Assembly: GCA_026393755.1 (NCBI GenBank)
Contig: JAPKZO010000030.1
Location: 17,970-73,345 of the forward strand
Direction of reading: 5' to 3'
Source of the DNA: Acidobacteriota bacterium
GTDB taxonomy: Bacteria > Acidobacteriota > Vicinamibacteria > Vicinamibacterales > JAKQTR01
Length of the DNA stretch: 55,376 bases
Positions 35,172-42,780 of the stretch are shown here, one piece after another; the first letter of the stretch is position 1; each line of letters starts with the position of its first letter. The translations under genes were made by a program, and so were the position numbers. Below the pieces are notes generated by a model. It worked only from the letters and a program-made list of their open reading frames with translations. It had not been told where the DNA came from and made no database searches.

Positions 35172-35777
35172 ATGGACTTCAAGAATCGCACGTTTCTCGC
35201 GTCGCTCGCGACCACGCTCGGCGTGGTCATGGTTGCCGGACTCGGCATCGTCGCCCTCGGCGCCCAGCAGGGCCCTGGTCAGGGGCGTGGTTTTGGCGGT
35301 CCCGGACGCCCCGGCGGACAGGGACCCGGCATGTTTGCCGGGCGCGGAGGTCGCGGCCCGATGGCCATGATGATGATGCGCGGCCTTCAGCAGTTGAATC
35401 TGACCGATGACCAGAAGACACAGATCCAGCAGATCCGAGAGTCGAACAAGGAAGGCACGCAGGCGATCGCCAAGCGGAGGATCGCTGCGCGCGAGGCGCT
35501 GGGCGACGTGGCCACCGCCGACACGGTGGTCGAAGCTGACGTTCGCGCGAAGGCCGGGGATGTGGCCGCCGTCGAAATTGACGCCGCACTCCTGCGGGCC
35601 AAGGTCCACGCGCAGGTGTTCGCGTTGCTGACGCCCGAACAGAAGGCCAAGGCCAAAGAGCTGCGAGCCGAAGGGAAAGGCCGTCTGAAGCAGATGCTCG
35701 GCCGCAGGATGGGCGGTGGAATGGGACGCGGCGGGCGCGGACCCGGCGGGCCTGGTGGCATCGGGGGCTGGTTCTAG
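35172..35777 (+). CDS. Spy/CpxP-like periplasmic protein with LTxxQ motifs
   Basis: 201 residues. Signal peptide (about 1-31, VVMVAGLGIVALGAQ), a Gly/Pro/Arg-rich region (about 33-63), then a helical domain with two LTxxQ motifs, LTDDQ (about 77) and LTPEQ (about 155), followed by another Gly/Arg-rich tail (GGGMGRGGRGPGGPGG). LTxxQ proteins act as periplasmic chaperones or metal-binding stress proteins (Spy, CpxP, ZraP). AAGGAG lies 8 bases before ATG. It is divergent from the two-component operon, a typical arrangement for a regulator and its target. The nearby ZIP gene hints at metal stress. Confidence 0.85.
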   Translation: MDFKNRTFLASLATTLGVVMVAGLGIVALGAQQGPGQGRGFGGPGRPGGQGPGMFAGRGGRGPMAMMMMRGLQQLNLTDDQKTQIQQIRESNKEGTQAIAKRRIAAREALGDVATADTVVEADVRAKAGDVAAVEIDAALLRAKVHAQVFALLTPEQKAKAKELRAEGKGRLKQMLGRRMGGGMGRGGRGPGGPGGIGGWF

Positions 35778-36532
35778 TTCTTCACTCGGCCCTTGCCCTT
35801 GCGCACCACCCACCAGATGATGAGCGTCATCACGAGGAGCGCGAGTCCGCCGCTCACGGCGAAGAGCACCAGGGTCGAGTAAAGAATCGACGTGCGCTCG
35901 ATGCGGGCTTCTATCTCCAGGGGCTTGCCGGCCTGACGGTCGGCAAGCGTCTGTTCCCAGACCAGGATGTTGCCTCGCTTCAGGTTATCCGCTCCGGCGT
36001 TGTGGTAGCGGACGCGGCTCGGCAGGTGGACCCGCACCGCCACCAGTTCGCTGCCGTCCCAGCCCATTGAGCCGACAGGCTTGGCGGCCGACGCCCCCAT
36101 GCGCTGCCGATACACCACCAGGTCATCGGGGCGATCGATCTGGTAGGTCGACCAGGCGAAGACGGGTGCCTGGCCCAGCTTCGCGATGTCATCAACCTGC
36201 AGCCTCACCTGGACAAACCGGCGGCCAGACCGCCGCCAGGAACTGACACGCGCCACGTGTGCCACGTCCGAGCTGTAAGCGTTCCTCACCGCCTCACGGT
36301 CGAGCGGCGCCCTCGGATCGGTCTTCAAGTCGACGCCACGCAGGTTGACCAGCGCAGCCAGTGAGGCGTTGACATAGACGGTGGCACTGCCGTCGACCGA
36401 CAGGTAGATTTCCTCTTCGTACTCGTACTGGCGCGCGAACCCGCCGCCGCAGGCCGAGGCTGCGAGGATGGAAAAGCCGGTCAGCGCCAGCAGGAGAACG
36501 GTTCGCAACGGGGATCGAGCGCGGGACGGCAT
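35774..36532 (-). CDS. Lipoprotein with C-terminal membrane helix, unknown function
   Basis: 252 residues. A lipoprotein signal ends in LAASAC (Cys about 28), so the N-terminus should be lipidated. The middle region (about 35-195) is predicted beta-rich, with EEEIYLSVDGSATVYVNASL and FVQVRLQVDDIAKLG. A C-terminal membrane helix (about 222-243, VLFAVSGGLALLVMTLIIWW) is followed by a basic tail RKGKGRVKN. Doubly anchored proteins of this design resemble LppM-like proteins, but I cannot assign a family. Start ATG at 36532 (a GTG one codon earlier is also possible). It converges with the Spy-like gene, overlapping by 4 bases. Confidence 0.72.
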   Translation of the reverse strand: MPSRARSPLRTVLLLALTGFSILAASACGGGFARQYEYEEEIYLSVDGSATVYVNASLAALVNLRGVDLKTDPRAPLDREAVRNAYSSDVAHVARVSSWRRSGRRFVQVRLQVDDIAKLGQAPVFAWSTYQIDRPDDLVVYRQRMGASAAKPVGSMGWDGSELVAVRVHLPSRVRYHNAGADNLKRGNILVWEQTLADRQAGKPLEIEARIERTSILYSTLVLFAVSGGLALLVMTLIIWWVVRKGKGRVKN

Positions 36533-36542
36533 CACCCGCCAA

Positions 36543-36551
36543 TGATATAGG
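36543..36551 (+). promoter_or_regulatory. Extended -10 promoter for polA (leaderless or near-leaderless)
   Basis: TGATATAGG, an extended -10 with a hexamer at 36546-36551, lies 10 bases before the polA ATG at 36562. The lipoprotein gene starts 10 bases to the left on the other strand, so two divergent promoters share about 30 bases. Confidence 0.45.
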
Positions 36552-36561
36552 ATTGCGATGC

Positions 36562-39258
36562 ATGTCCACTCTCTACCTGATCGACGGCAGTTCGCAGATG
36601 TACCGGGCGTACCACGCCATCGGTGGGCTGACCGGGCCTGACGGCCGCTCCACCAACGCGGTGTTCGGATTCGTCATGATGCTCCGCAGGCTTGTCGCCG
36701 ATCATCGGCCCGACCTGATCGCCGCCGCCTTCGATCTGCCCGGGCCGACGTTCCGGAGTGCGCTGGCCGACAACTACAAGGCGCATCGGCCCCCCATGCC
36801 TCCCGATCTCGCGGAACAGATCCCCTGGGTCCATCGCTCGTGCGAGGCGCTGGGCGTCCCGGTGCTCGTCTCTAAAGGATTCGAGGCAGACGATGTGATC
36901 GGGACGCTGGCGCTCAAGGGCGCCGCCGCGGGTTTCGATGTGGTCATTGTCACGGGCGACAAGGACTTCTACCAGCTCGTGGGCGGAAAGATCCGCGTCT
37001 TCAATCCACGCGATGAGGGCACCTGGTACGACGAAGCCGGCGTCGTCGAGAAATTCGGCGTGCCGCCCCGGCAGGTCATCGACGTGCTGGCGTTGACCGG
37101 TGACACATCAGACAACGTGAAGGGGGTCCCGGGAATCGGCGACAAAGGCGCTCGCGAGCTGCTGGCGCAGTTTGGATCGCTCGACGCCCTGCTCGAACAG
37201 GCCGCCTCCGTCACCCAAAAGCGGTACCGCGAGGCCCTGCTGGCCAACGCCGCGGCCGCGCGCTTGAGCCGGGAACTGGTCACCATCCGCGCCGACGTGC
37301 CCGTCGACGCCAACATGGAACATTTCCGTTACCAGGGTCCGGCGCGCCAGGCGTGTTATGAGCTTTTCGCTGAGCTGGGATTTCAGACGCTCACCCGCGA
37401 GTTTGCGCCGGCACAGCAGGAATCGGCGGTGGCTCACGACTACCAAGTCGTCACCTCAATCGAGGCGCTCGAGACGCTGGTGGACCAACTCCGTGCGGCG
37501 GGACGATTCGGCGTGCGCGTGGTGGGAGACGATCCGGCCGCGATGCACGCGCGCCTAGTCGGCATTGCGCTCTCGGGACGTGAGGGGCACGCCCGCTACA
37601 TCCCGCTGGGCCATCATTCGCTTGATGAACATCCCAATCTCCCCGGAGAAGCCGCGCTGAAGGTGCTGCGACCGCTGCTGGAGGACCGGGCGCTTCAGGT
37701 GGCGGGTCACGACCTCAAGACCGACATGATTGTGCTCGCGCGCCATGGCGTGAAGCTGGGCGGGTGCGCATTCGACACGATGCTGGCCAGCTACCTGCTC
37801 GACTCCACGCGAGCACCGCACGCACTTGAAACGATCGCGCAGGAGCACATCGGCGTCCGGGCCTCGAGCGAGGAACTCACTTACGGGAAGGGCGCCAAGA
37901 CGGTCGGGGCCGCAGACATGCCGGCGGCGGCGGCGCTGGCGTTTGCCGGCGAACGCGCCGAACTGCCGCTCCGGCTGGTTGAACCGCTGCAAGCCCAGCT
38001 TGTCCGCCACTCGCTGACCGAACTGAACGATACGATGGAGTTGCCGCTGGTCTCCATCCTGGCCGAGATTGAACAGACCGGGGTGAGGATTGATACGGCC
38101 GCACTCGCGGAGCTGTCGAATCGTCTTGGCCGGGATCTTCAGACCCTCGGTCTCCGGATCTTCGAGATGGGCGGCGGCGAGTTCAACATCAACTCGCCAA
38201 GACAAGTGGCCGAGGTCCTGTTTGAGCGGCTGCAACTGCCTGCGGGGAAGAAGACCGGCAAGACGAAGGTGGCCTCGACCGCGGGCGGCGTGTTGGAAGA
38301 ACTCGCGCTGACGCACGAACTGCCGCGCCTTATCCTCGAGTGGCGCAGCATGCAGAAACTCAAGGGAACCTATGTCGATGCGCTCCCCCTGCTGGTTCAC
38401 GCCGACACCGGGCGCGTCCATACCAGCTTCAATCAGGCCGTCGCCGCGACGGGGAGGCTGAGCAGCAGCGACCCGAATCTGCAGAACATCCCGGTCCGCA
38501 CCGAACTCGGGCGGGAGATCAGGCGGGCGTTTATCGCCGACCCCGGCTGTGTGCTGATCTCGGCCGACTATTCCCAGATCGAGCTGCGGGTGCTGGCACA
38601 CCTTTCGGGCGATCAGGCGCTGATCGAGGCCTTCAAACGCGGAGAGGATATTCACGATCGGACCGCAGAGGCGATCTTCGGACCCGACAGCACCAAGGAC
38701 CGCAAGGAGCGTCGCACGGTCGCGAAGATGATCAACTACGCCCTGCTCTACGGCAAGACGGCGTTTACGCTGGCCAAGGACATCGGCGTGACGCAGCAGG
38801 CAGCGCAGGCCTTCATCGACGCCTATTTCGCGGGATTCCCGGGCGTGCGCCGGTTTCTCGATCGCACTCTCGAGGAGGCGCGCGTGTCGGGAGAGGTCAA
38901 GACCCTGTTCGGCCGGCGGCGGCCGGTGCCGGAATTGACGAGCCAGAACGGCCAGGTCCGCAGCGCCGCTGAGCGGGTCGCGGTCAACATGCCGATCCAG
39001 GGCACGGCGGCCGACATCATGAAACGGGCCATGATTAACGTGGATGGCGCCCTCGCGAGTCGTCAGGCGGCTCCGGACAGCCGGTATCCGCGCATGATCC
39101 TGACGGTCCACGACGAACTGGTCTTCGAGGTCCGGCGCGAGGAGTCGAGCGACATAGCGGCGCTGGTGCAAGACCTGATGGAAACGGCGGCCTCGTTGGC
39201 CGTGCCCCTGACGGTGGACGTTGGAATCGGGGACAACTGGAAGGACGCCAAACCCTAG
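36562..39258 (+). CDS. polA: DNA polymerase I with inactivated proofreading site
   Basis: 898 residues. The 5'-nuclease domain (1-290) has its acidic metal-site blocks (FEADDVIGTLA, TGDKDFYQLV, GDTSDNVKGVPGIG). In the 3'-5' exonuclease-like domain (about 295-480) the residues equivalent to Klenow Asp355, Glu357 and Asp501 are Arg319, Val321 and Arg465; only Asp424 survives as Asp388. The polymerase domain is intact: SADYSQIELRVLAHLSG, O-helix RRTVAKMINYALLYG and TVHDELVFEV. Tyr726 occupies the O-helix position of E. coli Phe762. It fills gaps in repair and lagging-strand synthesis. ATG at 36562 is preferred to TTG at 36553. Confidence 0.96.
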   Translation: MSTLYLIDGSSQMYRAYHAIGGLTGPDGRSTNAVFGFVMMLRRLVADHRPDLIAAAFDLPGPTFRSALADNYKAHRPPMPPDLAEQIPWVHRSCEALGVPVLVSKGFEADDVIGTLALKGAAAGFDVVIVTGDKDFYQLVGGKIRVFNPRDEGTWYDEAGVVEKFGVPPRQVIDVLALTGDTSDNVKGVPGIGDKGARELLAQFGSLDALLEQAASVTQKRYREALLANAAAARLSRELVTIRADVPVDANMEHFRYQGPARQACYELFAELGFQTLTREFAPAQQESAVAHDYQVVTSIEALETLVDQLRAAGRFGVRVVGDDPAAMHARLVGIALSGREGHARYIPLGHHSLDEHPNLPGEAALKVLRPLLEDRALQVAGHDLKTDMIVLARHGVKLGGCAFDTMLASYLLDSTRAPHALETIAQEHIGVRASSEELTYGKGAKTVGAADMPAAAALAFAGERAELPLRLVEPLQAQLVRHSLTELNDTMELPLVSILAEIEQTGVRIDTAALAELSNRLGRDLQTLGLRIFEMGGGEFNINSPRQVAEVLFERLQLPAGKKTGKTKVASTAGGVLEELALTHELPRLILEWRSMQKLKGTYVDALPLLVHADTGRVHTSFNQAVAATGRLSSSDPNLQNIPVRTELGREIRRAFIADPGCVLISADYSQIELRVLAHLSGDQALIEAFKRGEDIHDRTAEAIFGPDSTKDRKERRTVAKMINYALLYGKTAFTLAKDIGVTQQAAQAFIDAYFAGFPGVRRFLDRTLEEARVSGEVKTLFGRRRPVPELTSQNGQVRSAAERVAVNMPIQGTAADIMKRAMINVDGALASRQAAPDSRYPRMILTVHDELVFEVRREESSDIAALVQDLMETAASLAVPLTVDVGIGDNWKDAKP

Positions 39259-39334
39259 AACCGGTTTCACAACCCGTTCTGGTTGGATCGAAGGGGTGGT
39301 TCACGCAGGTTATGAAACCGTCCCCAGTGACCCC

Positions 39335-39340
39335 TATAAT
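39335..39340 (+). promoter_or_regulatory. TATAAT -10 box for pcnB (leaderless)
   Basis: A consensus TATAAT ends 8 bases before GTG at 39349 and only 2 before ATG at 39343. The 8-base gap matches those before ino1 and the ZIP gene, which favours GTG 39349 as the start of a leaderless message. No Shine-Dalgarno is seen. Confidence 0.5.
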
Positions 39341-39348
39341 GGATGCCC

Positions 39349-40593
39349 GTGGAACCTCTCGTTGTCCCCCGCGACCAGCACACGCTCTCGCGACGGGATG
39401 TTGATTCTGACGCGCTGAAGGTCCTCTACCGCCTGAAGGACGCTGGTTTCTCCGCGTACCTGGTCGGGGGCGGGGTGCGGGATCTGCTGCTTGGGCGGCG
39501 GCCGAAAGATTTCGACATCGGCACCGACGCGCATCCGTACCAGATCAAGAAGCTGTTCAGAAACTGCTGGATCATTGGTCGCCGGTTCCGGCTGGCCCAT
39601 GTCGTGTTCGGCAAGAAGGTCATCGAGGTCGCCACGTTCCGGCGCCAGGTGTCCGACGTTGAGATGGCCGAGGCGAAGGCGGCGGCTGAAAGCGGCGACG
39701 TGCCGGCGCCCGACGATCATCAGCACCTGATCCATCGGGACAACACGTTCGGGACGGCCGAGGAAGACGCGTTCCGCCGCGACTTCACGATCAACGCGCT
39801 CTTCTACGACATCGCCACCTTCTCGATTATCGACTATGTGGGCGGGTTGCGGGACCTGCGCGCCCGCATCGTCAAGTGCATCGGGATTCCGGAGAACCGG
39901 TTCCGCGAAGACCCGGTGCGCATGCAGCGGGCGATTTCGTTCGGGGCGCGGCTGGAATTTGAGATCGACGGGCCCATTCTCGAGGCGATCGCCCATCATC
40001 GCGGCGAGATTGCGAAGGCGGCGCCGCCGAGGTTGATGGATGAGTACTACAAGATCCTGCGGACCGGGTGCGCCCGGCAGACGTTCGAGGCATTGAAGCG
40101 GGTCGGATTGCTCGAACCGCTCAGCCCGGCGCTGCACGAGCAGGCCGGCGACACGCTGTGGGCGTCGCTCGATCGCCTCGACGCGTACCGCCGTCGTTCG
40201 GCGGCCTGTCCGGACTCGCTGACCAATCCGGTGCTGCTCGGGAGCCTCATCGTGCCCCTGGGTTTCTCGCAGGCCGGGTGGCCGTCGTGGCTCGAAGCTG
40301 GCGACAAGCCCGGGCTGAGTCTGGGTCTGCTGCCGCTCGCGCGGAAGGATGTCGAGCGGATCCACCAGGTGCTGATGATGCAGCGCCGGCTTCGGGACCC
40401 AGGCCGATCCTCACCCCACGCGCGGCGGATGTTCATCCAGCGTGCCGCGTTTGCCGACGCGCTCACGTGGCTCGACATCCACTCTGATTCGCCCGATCTG
40501 CTGGCCTACTGGCGCCGTGAAGTCGGTCTGGAGGCGCCGGAATCCGGGCCGCCGCCGCGCCGCCGCCGCCGTCGCAGGCGCCCCCGGGCGTAG
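39349..40593 (+). CDS. pcnB: PcnB-like poly(A) polymerase / CCA-type nucleotidyltransferase
   Basis: 414 residues. The class II nucleotidyltransferase head domain has YLVGGGVRDLLLGRRPKDFDIGTDAHP, with the paired Asp residues DFD of the metal site, then RRFRLAHVVF and EDAFRRDFTINALFYD. The neck region (RFREDPVRMQRAISFGARL) and helical body follow. The PRDQHTLSRRDVDSDALKVLY opening is typical of PcnB rather than CCA enzymes, so addition of A to RNA 3' ends is the likely role. The C-terminus is a very basic tail of Pro and Arg (RRRRRRRRPRA), as in RNA-binding PcnB tails. Confidence 0.92.
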   Translation: MEPLVVPRDQHTLSRRDVDSDALKVLYRLKDAGFSAYLVGGGVRDLLLGRRPKDFDIGTDAHPYQIKKLFRNCWIIGRRFRLAHVVFGKKVIEVATFRRQVSDVEMAEAKAAAESGDVPAPDDHQHLIHRDNTFGTAEEDAFRRDFTINALFYDIATFSIIDYVGGLRDLRARIVKCIGIPENRFREDPVRMQRAISFGARLEFEIDGPILEAIAHHRGEIAKAAPPRLMDEYYKILRTGCARQTFEALKRVGLLEPLSPALHEQAGDTLWASLDRLDAYRRRSAACPDSLTNPVLLGSLIVPLGFSQAGWPSWLEAGDKPGLSLGLLPLARKDVERIHQVLMMQRRLRDPGRSSPHARRMFIQRAAFADALTWLDIHSDSPDLLAYWRREVGLEAPESGPPPRRRRRRRRPRA

Positions 40594-40596
40594 GGG

Positions 40597-40710
40597 CGCG
40601 ATTCATCCGCCTTCGCGCTAGGCTTCGGCGGACACGCCGTGGCCGCAGACGACGCTTGCGGCCGTAGGGGCGCGGGGCCCGCCTGCCCTGAGCGGAGTCG
40701 AAGGGTGCCC
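40597..40710. repeat. Compound intergenic repeat region
   Basis: A series of repeat modules: GTAGGGGCGCGATTCATC (about 40592-40610, half of the GGGCGCGAT hairpin family), the hairpin TCCGCCTTCGCGCTAGGCTTC with GGCGGA (about 40608-40632), GTAGGGGCGCGGGGCCCGCC (about 40663-40683), and CCTGAGCGGAGTCGAAGG-like sequence (about 40685-40705) matching 13575-13630 in reverse. No gene is seen. Confidence 0.55.
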
Positions 40711-40716
40711 GCTAAC

Positions 40717-40746
40717 TTGGCTTCGCAGCCTGCCTCAAGGTAGAAT
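40717..40746 (+). promoter_or_regulatory. Sigma70-type promoter for the argF cluster
   Basis: TTGGCT (40717-40722) and TAGAAT (40741-40746) are separated by 18 bases. The start point would be near 40753, leaving a leader of about 130 bases before argF, longer than for the neighbouring genes. No riboswitch was recognised in that leader. Confidence 0.45.
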
Positions 40747-40883
40747 CCCCGGGTGCCGGGTGTGACCCCGGTTTCTCTCGCCTCGCCCGTCCCCCGTCGC
40801 CGTTCCTGAGACGAGACGGCTTGTCGGCCCGACACGCTGGCTACCTGAACAAGACGATTGCCTGTTCATCGTGGAGACATGCC

Positions 40884-41801
40884 ATGCGCGTGAAGGACTT
40901 TCTGACGATTCGCGATTTCGACAGCACCGAGCTGGTGCACCTGCTCGATCTCGCCCGCGACATCAAGGCCGACCCAGGCCGGTTCGCCGAATCTCTCAAG
41001 GGCAAGACGCTCGCCCTCATCTTCGAGAAACCCTCGCTTCGGACGCGCGTGAGCTTCGACGTGGGCATCCAGCAGTTGGGCGGGTACTCGGTCTACCTGT
41101 CGCCCGCCGAGATCAACCTGGGCAAGCGCGAGTCGATCTACGACGTCGCCAAGAATCTCGAGCGGATGGTGCAGGGCATCATGATCCGGACCTTCGGCCA
41201 CGACATCGTGGACAAGATGGCGGAGTATGCGAGCATCCCGATTATCAACGGCCTCACCGACTTCAGCCATCCGTGCCAGGCCATGGCGGATTTCCTGACC
41301 ATCACTGAAATCAAGGGGTCGCTCGCGGGGCTCAAGCTTGCCTACGTCGGCGATGGCAACAACGTGTCGAACTCGCTGATGTTCGCGGCCGCGCGGTTCG
41401 GCGTCCACATCGCGATTGGCGCGCCTGCCGGTTACCAGCCGACCCACGAGGTGACGGCGTGGACGCGCACCGAGGGCGCAAAGACCGGATCGACCTGCCT
41501 CATCACCGAGGATCCGGCCGAAGCCGTCGCGGATGCCGACGTCGTGTACACAGATACCTGGGCAAGTATGGGCCAGGAATCCGAGGCCTACGCGCGCAAG
41601 GCGGTCTTCCGGCCGTATCAGGTGAATGGGTCGCTGTTCGCCAAGGCCAAGCCGGACGCCATCTTCATGCACTGCCTGCCCGCGCATCGGGGGGATGAAG
41701 TGACCGACGAGGTCATCGACTCGCCGCGCTCGGTGGTGTTCCAGGAAGCCGAGAATCGCCTGCATGCGCAGAAGGCAATCATGCTCGAACTGATGAAGTA
41801 G
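40884..41801 (+). CDS. argF: Ornithine carbamoyltransferase
   Basis: 305 residues. Carbamoyl-phosphate motif in KPSLRTRVSFD (the usual S-T-R-T-R with Leu in second place), HPCQAMADFLTI, DTWASMGQ (the SMG ornithine-binding element) and HCLPAHRG, whose Cys marks ornithine rather than aspartate enzymes. It makes citrulline from ornithine and carbamoyl phosphate, or the reverse in catabolism. ATG at 40884 has GGAG upstream and begins the standard MxVKDFLTI start. It heads a tight gene run with carbamate kinase 7 bases downstream. Confidence 0.95.
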   Translation: MRVKDFLTIRDFDSTELVHLLDLARDIKADPGRFAESLKGKTLALIFEKPSLRTRVSFDVGIQQLGGYSVYLSPAEINLGKRESIYDVAKNLERMVQGIMIRTFGHDIVDKMAEYASIPIINGLTDFSHPCQAMADFLTITEIKGSLAGLKLAYVGDGNNVSNSLMFAAARFGVHIAIGAPAGYQPTHEVTAWTRTEGAKTGSTCLITEDPAEAVADADVVYTDTWASMGQESEAYARKAVFRPYQVNGSLFAKAKPDAIFMHCLPAHRGDEVTDEVIDSPRSVVFQEAENRLHAQKAIMLELMK

Positions 41802-41808
41802 GTGCCGG

Positions 41809-42750
41809 GTGGCTCAGACCGCAGTGGTGGCCGTCGGCGGGAACTCGCTCATCCGCTCGGGTGAGAAGGGCACCATTGCGGAACAATTCGCCAACGCACG
41901 ACGGACGGCGGAAGCGATTGTCCAGATCATCCGCCTGGGCTTTCACCTCGTCGTCACACACGGGAACGGCCCGCAAGTCGGCGCCGCGCTGCTGCGGTCC
42001 GAGCGGTCGGCCGACCACGTCTATACTCACCCGCTCGATGTCTGCGATGCGACCACCCAGGGGGAAATCGGATACCTGCTGCAGCAATCGCTGCAAGGGG
42101 CACTGGCCGACGCGGGCTTGACCACGCCAGTCGCGACCGTGCTGACGCAGGTTGTGGTGTCGCCGGGCGATCCGGCCATGGAGCGGCCGACCAAGCCCAT
42201 CGGTCCGTTCTACTCGGCGCGGGAAGCGGAGATTCGGCATCAGCAGTTCGGCTGGCACATCGTCGAAGATGCGGCCCGAGGGTACCGGCGGGTCGTGCCG
42301 TCGCCTGAGCCGATCGAAATCGTCGAGGAGGACGTCATCCGGCGGCTGATTGACACCGGCGTCCTGGTGGTCGCGGTGGGCGGCGGCGGGATTCCCGTGA
42401 TACGGGTCGGGCGCGGGTTGCGTGGCATAGAGGCGGTCATCGACAAGGATCGGGCGTCGGCGCTGCTGGCGTCACGGCTGCGGTCGGACCTGTTCATCAT
42501 CTCGACGGATGCCGAACGCGTCTGCCTGAACTACAAGAAGGCCGATCAGAGACCGCTCGGTCGAGTCACCGCGGATGAGCTCGCCAGGTACCATGCGGAG
42601 GGACATTTCCCGCCTGGTAACATGGGGCCCAAGGTCGAATCGGCACTCCGTTTTCTGCGGAGCGGGGGGCAGGAAGTAATCATCACGTCCGGCGAGCGGC
42701 TTCTCGATGCGGTTCGGGGAGACGCGGGGACGCATGTGGTGCGAGGTTAG
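41809..42750 (+). CDS. arcC: Carbamate kinase
   Basis: 313 residues, full length. VVAVGGNSLIRSGEKG and VVTHGNGPQVG form the nucleotide and substrate loops; DVCDATTQGEIGYLLQQ, VVAVGGGGIPVI and EAVIDKDRASALLA are family blocks, ending with the KVESALRFLRSGG segment. The enzyme interconverts carbamoyl phosphate plus ADP with ATP, CO2 and ammonia. GTG start at 41809, 7 bases after argF. In its usual role it finishes citrulline breakdown and yields ATP; in some organisms kinases of this fold supply carbamoyl phosphate to adjacent transferases. Confidence 0.95.
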   Translation: MAQTAVVAVGGNSLIRSGEKGTIAEQFANARRTAEAIVQIIRLGFHLVVTHGNGPQVGAALLRSERSADHVYTHPLDVCDATTQGEIGYLLQQSLQGALADAGLTTPVATVLTQVVVSPGDPAMERPTKPIGPFYSAREAEIRHQQFGWHIVEDAARGYRRVVPSPEPIEIVEEDVIRRLIDTGVLVVAVGGGGIPVIRVGRGLRGIEAVIDKDRASALLASRLRSDLFIISTDAERVCLNYKKADQRPLGRVTADELARYHAEGHFPPGNMGPKVESALRFLRSGGQEVIITSGERLLDAVRGDAGTHVVRG

Positions 42751-42780
42751 GGGCGAGAAACTGACGGCAGGCAGGTGTTT

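Noticed and set aside
37555-39270. Long minus-strand open frame opposite polA
   Set aside because: Same shadow effect; polA on the plus strand has full family motifs.
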